Below are positions 15,252 through 23,776 of a DNA stretch of 51,096 nucleotides, piece after piece. Source of the stretch: Cytophagales bacterium (GTDB lineage Bacteria > Bacteroidota > Bacteroidia > Cytophagales > Thermoflexibacteraceae); assembly GCA_947457925.1 (NCBI GenBank), contig CANGYA010000008.1, forward strand, positions 1 to 51,096. Direction: 5' to 3'. The notes beneath the pieces were generated by a model. It did not search any database. It was not told the origin of the DNA and saw only the letters and a program-made list of their open reading frames with translations. The position numbers and the translations under genes are program-made. The first letter of the stretch is position 1; each line of letters starts with the position of its first letter.

Positions 15252-16998
15252 AGCTGTCAAACAGATTATTAATAGGTACACGTTGATTGACTCCAAAAGT
15301 GTTGCTAAAAGAAAACTTAAAAGCCTGTGGACTATGCGTAAATGGAGTTAAATGTGTATAAAGTTGCCAAGGAGCAAAGCCATTAACATTGTCTATAATT
15401 CTTCTTGGATAAGGAGGAGGAGGCTCATTGATATTTGTATTATCTACCATATCATGAAACACACCATAAGGTATCCACCAATCTTGCATAGGTCTTCCTA
15501 TATGTCCTTGCTCTTCGTCATTACGACCATTGGGCAATGCCCCATAATACCTTACCGAATACCGCCTACCCAAAAACTCTGCCCAGCTTTCTGCTAAGGC
15601 GGGTAGGCTACTACCTACAGACTCGTCGTCTCCATACCCCATATTCGCCACTGTATAGGGGATATATAACCACCAAAAAGTTCTACCTGCAAGGGCATAG
15701 TGCGAGGCATGCCCCATTTCGTGAAAAGTGGTTTGCATCACATCTGCATAGTTGGCTGCTTGGTTCAGGGTGCTTGCTTGGGTTTTAATGGTGATGTCGG
15801 GTAGTAAATTAAACTGAGCAATGACATTGATAGGCAACACCTGCCCTACATCACTCAATAACTGCCCCCAAGAGCCTGTCCAACCTGCATAACCCAACAT
15901 AGGGGCAGAGCCACTGCTGCCATTCATTCGGTCACCCGACCAATGTGCATACACCGTAACAGTCCCCGGTCTTCCTATGCCATCTGCAAGGGCGAGGCGG
16001 TGGTATTCAAAAACGGCTTTGTTCAGTGTAGCCCAGTAGTGTGCTTGGTTGTTGCCTGCAAACGTGATATTAATATTGCCTAAGTTGCCAAACCACTCAA
16101 AACCATGTACGTGAATAGCCGAAGGTAAAGGTAGTTGGGCTATGGAGGCAGCCAAGTTCCAGCCCGTAGTGGTGTCCCATTGTTTAATTCGGCATCGCCA
16201 GTTGTCAAAACCCACGGTAATGAGAGAACCCACCAAAAACCGTTGGTTAATGGTAAATCTTCCGTTGGCATCGCTGTGTGCAGATACGATACGCCCAAAA
16301 TGCACCGCCATTGCCCTTGCTCCCTCCAAAGGTACTGCCCTGCCCAGTTGGGTGTCAAAGACCCGAATAGTGCCTGATGGTCTTGTTCCTATGGGTACGG
16401 GTATCCACCACCACCAATTAGGGGTTATCTGTTGAGGTTCTTGTGCCAGCACTTCGGCAGGAAGATTGTTAGTTTGCTTAAAAGCCTGAAATTCTATATC
16501 TCCCTCGTTCTCTTTTGGAAAATAAAGGCTATCCAAAGTTTCATATACCAAATTACTTGGCTTGTTATAAGTCGTAGGGACTACAGCATACAACCAACTT
16601 TTATTGTCGGGGCTATGATAGTAGCCGTTTTCGTCTAACTGCAAGTCGGGTTTGTCTAAAGGAAACGGAAAAAACTTTATAGAGTCGGCTACCAACTGTT
16701 GAGCTTGTAGGCTGTCCAAAGACTGAAACCGAATGTACTCTTGTATTTCCTGTGCAGGTAGGGTAAAATCTCTGTTCAATACCACAGCAGCCTGTTGCAC
16801 GTTGCGAATGTTATAAGGGTTCTGCCCACTATACCTGAAGGCATTAGTGCTTCCCTCTGCCCTGCCACTTGTGAGTACCGTTTTGCTATCGGGTTGTACG
16901 TTTTGCATATCTGTCATTTCTTTACAGGCAAAAAATTGAGCAAATAACAACAAAATTCCTACTTGAATTTTGAATTTTGAATTTTGAATTTTGAACAT
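15241..16998 (-). CDS. Lipoprotein with HExxH zinc metalloprotease motif
   Basis: 585 aa. The N-terminus MFKIQNSKFKIQ is encoded by a heptanucleotide tandem repeat and gives a basic n-region, followed by VGILLLFAQFFAC, a lipoprotein signal with Cys at ~25. A central beta region has WWWWIPVPIGTRPSG near 200 and a CRD-like SDANGRFTINQRFLVGS near 250. The zinc motif TTFHEMGHASHY (HEMGH ~426-430) is followed ~40 residues on by ALAESWAEFLG, whose Glu may be the third ligand as in gluzincins. The tail SPQAFKFSFSNTFGVNQ... SYGY is repeated in shortened form three times downstream. The precise peptidase family is not recognised. Last codons contain the start of lipoprotein C. An upstream HTH gene on the same strand may control it. 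Confidence 0.75.
   Translation of the reverse strand: MFKIQNSKFKIQVGILLLFAQFFACKEMTDMQNVQPDSKTVLTSGRAEGSTNAFRYSGQNPYNIRNVQQAAVVLNRDFTLPAQEIQEYIRFQSLDSLQAQQLVADSIKFFPFPLDKPDLQLDENGYYHSPDNKSWLYAVVPTTYNKPSNLVYETLDSLYFPKENEGDIEFQAFKQTNNLPAEVLAQEPQQITPNWWWWIPVPIGTRPSGTIRVFDTQLGRAVPLEGARAMAVHFGRIVSAHSDANGRFTINQRFLVGSLITVGFDNWRCRIKQWDTTTGWNLAASIAQLPLPSAIHVHGFEWFGNLGNINITFAGNNQAHYWATLNKAVFEYHRLALADGIGRPGTVTVYAHWSGDRMNGSSGSAPMLGYAGWTGSWGQLLSDVGQVLPINVIAQFNLLPDITIKTQASTLNQAANYADVMQTTFHEMGHASHYALAGRTFWWLYIPYTVANMGYGDDESVGSSLPALAESWAEFLGRRYSVRYYGALPNGRNDEEQGHIGRPMQDWWIPYGVFHDMVDNTNINEPPPPYPRRIIDNVNGFAPWQLYTHLTPFTHSPQAFKFSFSNTFGVNQRVPINNLFDSYGY
16963..16995. repeat. Heptanucleotide tandem repeat (TTGAATT)4.7 at a start codon
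   Basis: Four perfect TTGAATT units plus TTGAA (minus strand TTCAAAA...), directly inside the coding sequence next to the ATG at 16996-16998. Unit length 7 is not a multiple of 3, so gain or loss of one unit would shift the reading frame of the metalloprotease lipoprotein. Confidence 0.85.
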
Positions 16999-17121
16999 TT
17001 TTTAAAATAGTTGAGGTTAGAGAAAATAAAAGTAATAGATTATTTTAAAATCTGTTACAAAACTAAAAACAAGTAGTGCCAACAAATGGCAGTGAAAGAT
17101 TTTTTATAAATTTTTTTCTAT

Positions 17122-17361
17122 TTATTTTTGTTTAAATAAAATCATAGCCTCCATCTCACCTTCTTTTGTATAATAATAGCTTTGTGCAAATCTGTCATAG
17201 GCTATAGGTACGCCTATATCTTTCAAAAAATCTATTCTTCTATGTAATGTACGAGTAGAAAGCCCTAATTTTTTAGCAAATTCTACGGGTGTGCCTGTTT
17301 TTTTCAGCTTAATAAGGGCATTCATGCGTTGTACTTCTACCAAAAAATTCTCGATAATCAT
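17122..17361 (-). CDS. Small helix-turn-helix protein (HTH_11-like)
   Basis: 79 aa, a single DNA-binding domain. The HTH is at ~22-48 (TGTPVEFAKKLGLSTRTLHR + RIDFLKDIG), followed by a wing with IAYDRFAQSYYYTKEG. It resembles the HTH_11 / DeoR-type N-terminal domain without a ligand-binding part. Solitary HTH proteins of this kind are common in Bacteroidota, often next to small secreted or surface protein genes. It ends 123 nt before the metalloprotease lipoprotein on the same strand, so it may regulate the cassette array; a hairpin or palindrome (17377-17419) lies upstream of its ATG and could be its own control site. Confidence 0.75.
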   Translation of the reverse strand: MIIENFLVEVQRMNALIKLKKTGTPVEFAKKLGLSTRTLHRRIDFLKDIGVPIAYDRFAQSYYYTKEGEMEAMILFKQK

Positions 17362-17376
17362 GCTAATAAAGTAATT

Positions 17377-17419
17377 ATAGTAAGGCTTTTTAGTGCAACT
17401 TCAATAAAAACCTTACTAT
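17377..17419. promoter_or_regulatory. Inverted repeat upstream of the HTH gene
   Basis: ATAGTAAGG / CCTTACTAT, 9-bp perfect arms extended imperfectly by CTTTTTA / AAAAAC, between the methyltransferase stop (17438) and the HTH start (17361). It could be the terminator of the former or an operator of the latter; the sequence alone does not decide. Confidence 0.45.
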
Positions 17420-17437
17420 CTATAAATTGTTTTTGTG

Positions 17438-18673
17438 CTAATACTTTTCTGTAATCACAATGCTTTTACTATCATCTATCAACGTAGTTGCAAATAAATA
17501 TGCCTCTCCTCCGTCTTTTAGCCCTGTTTTTTTGCGGATTTCCTCCACAGATAGCGGAAAATTGCGGACAGTAATGTTGGCTTTTTCGCTGCGTAATTGG
17601 TGTGCCAAAACTTTTTTGTCTAATTTACAATAACCTTTAATCTCAAAAATTCTACCTGTAAAATCTGTATGTAATTCGTTAGAAGTGTAAAGGTGCGAAT
17701 GTAAATGTAATTTTTTCAAGTTGTAATGAGCAGCAATACTTTTAAATGCACCAGCTTTTAGCACAGCTACATTGGGTTCATACAAATACAACAAAGGAAA
17801 ATCATAATGTACCTCTGCATTTTTTTCGGCATTATGCAAAAAACTAAAATCTTGTGTAATAGTATTTTTTTGAATATTAACCGTAGTAATTTTTATATTT
17901 TCTGGTGTTTGTCTGTTAAAGTCTAAAATAAACAACAATTCTTTACATTCATTGTCCACAGCTACTACAGCTACTTCTTGCAGGTTGGGTAGTTGCTCCA
18001 TAGCCAAATGAATGTCCAAAATTGGAGATAATTTTAAGAGTACAATTTGTGTTTTTGATTTTATTAAAGGTAAGATTTCCAATAAATTAGGCTCACAATC
18101 TCTCAAATGAAAAACTTTTTGATGTTGTTGATTACGGCGGGCAGGGTCTAAATAAATAAAGTCTAATTTTTCATCATGTTGCTGTAAAAAATCAATAGCA
18201 TTTTGATTAATAACTCTAATATTTTTAGTTTGAAACAAATTAAAATTATATTCTACTACAGAAGTTACTTCACTTTGTTGTTCTACATACAAAAACTGTT
18301 CGCAATTTTGAGCTAAATAATGCGCATCTACCCCAAAACCTCCCGTAAGGTCGGCAGCTTTGTAATGGAGTGTAGAAATTGTATTTTTCAAATAAGTATT
18401 CAACCAATTTGCTTTCCATTGGGCAGTATTTTCAGATGAACACTGTTCCATAGACAACAAAGGTGGATAAATTACTGTTGAATTAGCAAACCACATTGGC
18501 AGTTTTGTTTTTGCTTTTTGCCTTGCTTTTAATTGGTTTATAGCCAAAGGAACATCTATTGCAGGAAATTTATTGGCTTGTAAAGCTAAGGAATGAAAAT
18601 CGGTAAGAGCTTGGTTTGCTAACAAAAAGGCTTGAAAATCAGGGGTTAATACAGTTTCTATAACGGTTTTCAT
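17438..18673 (-). CDS. SAM-dependent methyltransferase with THUMP-like domain
   Basis: 411 aa, cytoplasmic. An N-terminal helical part (residues 1-90: FHSLALQANKFPAIDVPLAI, QLKARQKAKTKLPMWF) precedes a Rossmann methyltransferase core: motif I ADLTGGFGVDAHYLA at ~107-121, acidic loop YVEQQ, and motif IV FIYLDPARR at ~172-180, typical of RNA-modifying enzymes. The C-terminal ~100 residues (LKAGAFKSIAAHYNLKKLHL, AHQLRSEKANITVRNFP) match the THUMP-like domain of this Bacteroidota family. Target RNA unknown. Starts 30 nt after the interrupted SpoIIE gene on the same strand, possibly one transcript. Confidence 0.82.
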   Translation of the reverse strand: MKTVIETVLTPDFQAFLLANQALTDFHSLALQANKFPAIDVPLAINQLKARQKAKTKLPMWFANSTVIYPPLLSMEQCSSENTAQWKANWLNTYLKNTISTLHYKAADLTGGFGVDAHYLAQNCEQFLYVEQQSEVTSVVEYNFNLFQTKNIRVINQNAIDFLQQHDEKLDFIYLDPARRNQQHQKVFHLRDCEPNLLEILPLIKSKTQIVLLKLSPILDIHLAMEQLPNLQEVAVVAVDNECKELLFILDFNRQTPENIKITTVNIQKNTITQDFSFLHNAEKNAEVHYDFPLLYLYEPNVAVLKAGAFKSIAAHYNLKKLHLHSHLYTSNELHTDFTGRIFEIKGYCKLDKKVLAHQLRSEKANITVRNFPLSVEEIRKKTGLKDGGEAYLFATTLIDDSKSIVITEKY

Positions 18674-18702
18674 AGCAAAAAATGAATAAAATAGTGTTGT
18701 AA

Positions 18703-20838
18703 TTATTTCAGTTTCGTCCCCACCAACAACATATCATCAACTTGTTCTTCGTATCCCTGCCATTCGTTCAAGTAGCCCTCTAACAAAAATTGCTGTGCGT
18801 GAATAGGTTGCAAGGCTATCTGTTCCAAATAGCTTTTTAGGCGTTTCACCATTAACTTTCGCCCTTTTTCACCACCAAACTGGTCTTGAATACCGTCTGA
18901 ACACAAATATAAATACAGATGACTCACCGCTCAAGCATCTATTGGTAAGGTATGTTTTGTAAATTGAAAATCCTCTTTTATATCAGACAACAAGCCCCCA
19001 ATAGGCACTTTGTCTGCCTTAATTTCTACTAATTCTGTGGCAAAATTATTATCACTTTCAAAAATTTTTACCAAAAAGATAGGATTCATAGCCCCTGCAA
19101 ATTCCAACTGCGTGAACACTCCGTCTTTACGCGTAAGTGTAACGACAGATATGTCCATACCATCTGTACTTTTGCTGGTATCTTGGTGTAAAATATTCTG
19201 AATATTTTTATTTAATCTTCGTAAAATCACATTTGGGGCAGAAAAACCTTCATGAATAATCAAATCATTCAGTTGGTTCAAACCAATCATCGTAAGCAAA
19301 GCACCTGGTACGCCATGCCCTGTGCAATCTGCCACAGCCAAGATAATTTTTTCACTTTTATCTCTGCGGTCTTGTAGCTGTGTGATGTAATAAAAATCAC
19401 CTGAAACTATATCTCTTGGTCGATAAAAAATAAAACTTTCTGGCAATAACTGTTGAAAATCTGCCTGACGTGGCAATAGTGCCAACTGGATATTTCGGGC
19501 ATACTCTATACTGTCTGTAATATCTTTATTTTTATGATACAATTCTTGTTGGTTTTTTTCCAATTCACTGTGCTGTCTATTCAATAAATCTAATGTGGTC
19601 TGTAACTCCTCATAACTTTTGTTCAACTCTACATTAAGTTCTTCCGTTTGTTGTGTCTTAATTTGCAACTCCATTTGTTGGCGTTTAATGGCTTCATTTT
19701 GCAAATGTAGAGTCTGGTTTACTTTTCGTTTTTGCCTATTACTTAACCACAACAGCACCGCAACCACTACCAAAGAAAGTACACCTAATAAAATAATGAT
19801 AATCAACCAATTTCTTTGTTGCAGTTGGTGTTCTCTCACCTCACTTTCTTTATTGAGCAACTCTATTTCTTTTTCTTTTTTATGGTTGTCGTATTTTGCC
19901 TGCATTTCTGCTATAACTTGCGACTGGGTTTCAGTAAAAATTTTTTGTAAAGAGTCATGGTAAAAATCTAAATATTTATAGGCATTTTTGTAGTCATTCA
20001 TGGCTGCATAGTCTTTAGCCAAACGACCATAAGTGTTTCTAAAAGTTTCTTTATCTTGTATTTTAGTGGCTAAATCCACAGCTTTTAGGCGAAGTGCTAT
20101 GGCTTTTTTATAGTCGCCTTTAGCCGTATAAATATTAGCTATGTTGTTGAGATAGAAGCCTGTATGTTCTTCTGAATCTGTTTCTAAGGTAATAGCTATT
20201 GCTTTTTCATAGTAGGCTACAGCCTTTTCATAGTCTTTCAGGTAATTCGTATAGACATTACCCAAATTATTTGATAAAACCTTGATACCTACTCTAATTT
20301 TCTTTTTTTCACAAATAGCCAAAGCATCTAAATAATACTTTAATGCAATTTCCCACTGCTTAGTTTTTTCATAAATATTTCCTAAATTATTGTAGGTTTG
20401 TGCTATTCCTGTGCTATCTTTTTCTTGTTTGGCTAATAATAATCCTTCTTTAAGATACTTTGCTGCCAATTTGTAAGAGGCAGTAGAAGTATAGGCATTG
20501 CCTAAGTCATTACAAAATCTCCTTCTTAGTTTAGTAACTTTGGTGTGTTCCAAACCTAATAGAGCAAACGCAATAGTTTTATCAAACTCCGACCTACGTT
20601 GATAGATATTTACTAAAACAGCATAAATGGTGGCTTTTTCTTCTGAGTTATTGGCAACAGCTAAGGTTTGTTCGGCTAATTTAATAGCAAAATCTGGCAG
20701 AGAGTCTTGGATTTGGTCTATTTTTTCTATATAGTGGCTCACAGAATCTGGCATTACCACTGTAGTTTGTGCAAATGCCATGAACTTGCAACAACAGAGT
20801 AAACACCAGATAGAGAGATATTGGGCAGCTTTCAACAT
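18703..20838 (-). pseudogene. TPR-SpoIIE phosphatase interrupted by an in-frame TGA
   Basis: Same layout as 8426-10747. From the ATG at 20838: signal peptide (MLKAAQYLSIWCLLCC...AFAQ), TPR units ~40-300 (AKYLKEGLLLAKQEKDSTGI, NNLGNVYTNYLKDYEKAVAY), a membrane helix ~341-362, coiled coil, then a SpoIIE domain (DIVSGDFYYI, AVADCTGHGVPGALLT, DGMDISVVTL, FAGAMNPIFL). The frame stops at TGA 18931-18933 just before the last conserved block. After one more codon (GCG) a GTG at 18925-18927 in the same frame opens 74 codons that supply the rest: YLYLCSDGIQDQFGG and VDDMLLVGTKL. One nonsense change therefore splits an otherwise complete gene. The larger piece lacks the SDG aspartate needed for metal binding and should be inactive, unless read-through occurs or the TGA is a sequencing error. 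Confidence 0.8.
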
Positions 20839-20865
20839 AAAAAATAGTAAAGAATGTAAGATGCA

Positions 20866-20873
20866 CAAAGCTA
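20866..20873 (-). promoter_or_regulatory. -7 element (TAGCTTTG) upstream of the interrupted phosphatase
   Basis: Perfect TAnnTTTG on the minus strand, 28 nt ahead of the ATG at 20838, supporting that start over the one at 20868. No convincing TTTG at -33. Confidence 0.4.
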
Positions 20874-21253
20874 CTAAAACTACTAAATCTTAGTATTTTT
20901 TTCATTACTTTTTAGAATTATATCCCCAAAACTCACCTTGTTCCCCAGCCCACACAGTAGCTCTGTTATTTGTTGTAAGATAGCAGCAAAAAAAGCAAGA
21001 AAAATTTATAGGTGCTTGCAACCATTTTTAAGGTCAGAGGGTCATACTATTGAAGATACTTACAAACCCATTAGTATCTAACCTAACTTACTCTTTACAT
21101 ACAAACTATAAAGGCTTGACCTTTATAGTTTTTTAAAAAATTACATAGCTTGTTAGGTTTTCAGAACTGATACAACTATAAAAATAAATCCTAATTTTAT
21201 ATGCTGTAACGAAGAGAAGGTTGCCTTTGGTAGCTTTTTCTTTTTTTTTGTAG
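20874..21253. other. Non-coding gap, mostly unexplained
   Basis: 380 nt without a credible gene. It contains a hairpin AAACTATAAAGG / CCTTTATAGTTT (21103-21131) with a following T run on the + strand, flanked by a wider inverted pair ACCTAAC (~21080) / GTTAGGT (~21149). The hairpin resembles the ACCTATAAGG family and may end the TPR lipoprotein transcript. Nothing else is recognisable. Confidence 0.5.
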
Positions 21254-22429
21254 TTATTTCTGTTCGTTAATGGCAGGCGTATTCATCAAATTGATAGAAT
21301 CTAACCTGTTTTCCTCTTGTTTTCTTTTCGTCAATTCACGTTGGTATTCAGGTGTTTTTTTGTATTCTTCGTAGGCAATTCGCCTTTCCATTCTGGCAAT
21401 ATCAGACTGTATATTCGTGTTCATTGGTTGTAGCTGTTGAGCTATTTGGTACGCATTTTTTGCTTGTTCAAAATTCTTGATATGGTACTCATACACAGCA
21501 GCTAATAAATAGTAGCCTCCATCTATATTTTTACGAGTTTTCAATGCCTTTTCTAAGTAATTGGCTGCCGTTGGGTAGTTTTTTTTGGATAAATAATATT
21601 GAGCCACCGCATACGCAGCTTCCCATTGTGCGGTATCTAAGGCAACAGCTTTTTCATACCAAGCAATAATTTCGGTTTTTTCCTCTTTACGGTCTAATTG
21701 CTGCAAGACATCGCCGTATAATTTATTCAAACCTGCATTTTTTGCCATTGTTGCATCTTGCATAGCTTTTTGTAAATAACGTAGAGCTATGGTAGGTTTT
21801 TCATTTTTTAAGTACAATTTAACCAAATAAGTATAGGCTTCTAAATAGTCTGTTTTAAAGCTAAGGGCTTTTTCCATGTACCGCACCGTATTCAAGGTAT
21901 CTGCCACATCATAGCTGATAAGTCCTTGATAATAATATACTTCGGCATTATTGGGTAAAATTTCTTTTACCTTCCGCAAGTACAAAACCGCCTGAATAGG
22001 CTGTGAAGTGTCATAGTACAACCTACTCAACAGCAAAAACAAATCTACTTTCCGCAAGCCCTTTGTTTCTGCCATCAACGCAGCTGATAAAGCCTGTAAC
22101 GGTTGTTTGGATTGAGCCAAAATGAGGGCTTTAACAAAGAAGAAATTACCATTGTTTTTGTCCAAACTCAATGCTTTTTCTATGTCTTGTTGGGCAGCTA
22201 CTAATTGGTTGTTTTCATAAAACAACAAACTTCGGCGGTAATAATATTCGGCTACTTGCGGATTTTCCTCTATAATAGACGACATAAACGCAATTTGTTG
22301 GGTAGTATTAGTAGCTGTGGGGCTGGCTAAAGGTGGTAGTTTTTCAGAAGAAACATCGACCTTTTGGCAAGCCAAGAAGCTGAAAAATAATAATAAACCT
22401 CCCAAAAATTTGATAGCAGTTAGTCGCAT
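21254..22429 (-). CDS. TPR-repeat lipoprotein
   Basis: 391 aa. MRLTAIKFLGGLLLFFSFLAC is a lipoprotein signal with Cys at ~21 (lipobox FLAC). Residues ~45-350 form about eight TPR repeats (YYYRRSLLFYENNQLVAAQQ; FFVKALILAQSKQPLQALSA; VYYYQGLISYDVADTLNTVR; AAYAVAQYYLSKKNYPTAAN; YYLLAAVYEYHIKNFEQAKN). The C-terminus is a charged helix (YKKTPEYQRELTKRKQEENR). No catalytic part. Such lipoproteins often act as scaffolds for envelope complexes in Bacteroidota; no partner is identifiable. It is a single-gene unit with a REP-like pair (22471-22533) on its 5' side. Confidence 0.78.
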   Translation of the reverse strand: MRLTAIKFLGGLLLFFSFLACQKVDVSSEKLPPLASPTATNTTQQIAFMSSIIEENPQVAEYYYRRSLLFYENNQLVAAQQDIEKALSLDKNNGNFFFVKALILAQSKQPLQALSAALMAETKGLRKVDLFLLLSRLYYDTSQPIQAVLYLRKVKEILPNNAEVYYYQGLISYDVADTLNTVRYMEKALSFKTDYLEAYTYLVKLYLKNEKPTIALRYLQKAMQDATMAKNAGLNKLYGDVLQQLDRKEEKTEIIAWYEKAVALDTAQWEAAYAVAQYYLSKKNYPTAANYLEKALKTRKNIDGGYYLLAAVYEYHIKNFEQAKNAYQIAQQLQPMNTNIQSDIARMERRIAYEEYKKTPEYQRELTKRKQEENRLDSINLMNTPAINEQK

Positions 22430-22470
22430 TCGTTTAGTGTAGATAAATTTTAGTAATGTAAAACATCTTT

Positions 22471-22533
22471 CTGTAGAACAGACTTTAGTCCGTTTATTCT
22501 AAGTGATTAAACGGACTAAAGTCCGTTCTACAG
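22471..22533. repeat. REP-like inverted pair, CTGTAG/CTTTAG family (copy B2)
   Basis: CTGTAGAACAGACTTTAGTC at 22471 faces GACTAAAGTCCGTTCTACAG ending at 22533; the arms, extended by CGTTTA/TAAACG, enclose about 11 nt. It lies between the divergent TPR lipoprotein and Ppx/GppA genes. The rest of that 354-nt gap shows only a possible -7 element TAATTTTG (22704-22711) for the + strand. Confidence 0.8.
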
Positions 22534-22783
22534 GTGATAAACTATTTTACTTGAATAAGGTACAAACGCAAATAGTCATCAAAATTACATGAAATTAGCC
22601 GTTATGCGAATAAAAAGCTACTGCCTTTTTTATGATTAACACAAAACAAGGCTACACTATGCAAAATGTCATTATGGTAAGTAGTATTTCTGAAAATGCA
22701 AAGTAATTTTGCTTACTACATAAATTTATGTATTTTTAAGGCATATATTCTTTTATCTTATTGATAGTCAAAACTTTACGAAA

Positions 22784-23677
22784 TTGAAATCTATAAAACT
22801 TGCTGTCATAGACATTGGCTCTAATGCTATCCGTTTTCAAATGTCTAATGTTTTGGATAATAACGGACAACCTTTTTTCAAACGCATAGAGTACATCAGG
22901 TTTCCGTTGCGGTTGGGGCATGATGTATTTACAGAGCAACGCATAGGCGTAGAAGGTGAGGTACGGTTCATTAAGTTAATGAAAATTTACAAAGACTTGA
23001 TAGACTTGTACGAAACAGATGCGTACATGGCTTGTGCCACGTCTGCCATGCGAGAGTCTGTCAATGGTGCAGACGTAGTAGCCAAAGTAAAGGCTTTGAC
23101 GGGTTTAGAAATAGAAGTGATAGATGGAGCAAGAGAAGCAGAGTTAATTTCAAATGCCATTAGTGCCTACATAGACTACCGCAACTACTTACACATAGAC
23201 GTAGGCGGTGGTAGTACGGAACTGAACTTGTACGTGAACCAAGAAAAAGTAGCAGCCAAATCTTTTGCCATTGGTTCTGTGAGAAAGTTAGAAAACGGCA
23301 ACACAAGTGCAGGCTGGAAAGACATGAAAAAGTGGATTAAAAAAAATACCGAAAACGTAAACGACATTATTGCGATTGGTACAGGCGGAAACATCAACAA
23401 GATTTTTGAGATAGCTACCGAAAAACAAGCCATGACCATTAGCATAGAAGAAGTGGAAAGAGTGAAGGGCATCATAGAAAGTTATTCTATGGAAGAAAGG
23501 GAAATAGCCTTGCGAATGAACAGCGACAGGGCAGATGTGATTATTCCCGCAGCCGAAATTTATTTGGGTGTCATGCAAATAGCCCACGCCAAAACCATCA
23601 CTGCCCCCGATGTAGGCTTGCGTGATGGTATGCTACAAGCCCTTTTCCAAAGATGTATAGAAAAAGGTATTTGGTAA
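22784..23677 (+). CDS. Ppx/GppA family phosphatase
   Basis: 297 aa. ASKHA-fold nucleotide site: AVIDIGSNAIRFQ at ~7-19 (phosphate 1), ACATSAMRESVNGADVV at ~83-99, HIDVGGGSTELNLY at ~133-146 (phosphate 2), and AIGTGGNINKI near 201-211. These are the motifs of exopolyphosphatase/guanosine pentaphosphate phosphohydrolase; at ~300 aa it is the short form without the C-terminal HD domain. It would cleave polyphosphate or pppGpp in the cytoplasm. The start is TTG at 22784: the DIGSN motif begins seven residues later, no ATG lies upstream in frame, and the next ATG would remove the motif. A hairpin terminator follows. Confidence 0.88.
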   Translation: MKSIKLAVIDIGSNAIRFQMSNVLDNNGQPFFKRIEYIRFPLRLGHDVFTEQRIGVEGEVRFIKLMKIYKDLIDLYETDAYMACATSAMRESVNGADVVAKVKALTGLEIEVIDGAREAELISNAISAYIDYRNYLHIDVGGGSTELNLYVNQEKVAAKSFAIGSVRKLENGNTSAGWKDMKKWIKKNTENVNDIIAIGTGGNINKIFEIATEKQAMTISIEEVERVKGIIESYSMEEREIALRMNSDRADVIIPAAEIYLGVMQIAHAKTITAPDVGLRDGMLQALFQRCIEKGIW

Positions 23678-23689
23678 AAATTTATAGCC

Positions 23690-23722
23690 AAACCTATAAG
23701 GTTTTTGCAACCTTATAGGTTT
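23690..23722. terminator. ACCTATAAGG-type hairpin (family A copy 3)
   Basis: AAACCTATAAGGTT / AACCTTATAGGTTT with loop TTTGC, 12 nt after the Ppx/GppA stop. Exact reverse complement of the hairpin at 331-363. Confidence 0.6.
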
Positions 23723-23776
23723 AAATAATTGATTATCAATTTATTAATTTAAAATTCAATTCTCTTTACCTTGCCT

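Noticed and set aside
16140-16435. Overlapping ORFs opposite and within the metalloprotease gene
   Set aside because: No recognisable domain; explained by composition of the GC-richer central part of the protease gene.
18931-18933. Selenocysteine or other recoding of TGA in the SpoIIE gene
   Set aside because: The intact paralogue has no Cys or special residue at the equivalent linker, and other TGA codons in the window act as ordinary stops. Nonsense mutation, read-through or sequencing error is simpler.
20874-21253. tRNA or small RNA gene in the gap
   Set aside because: No cloverleaf, T-loop GTTCGA-type motif or CCA end was found; only hairpin and short inverted words.
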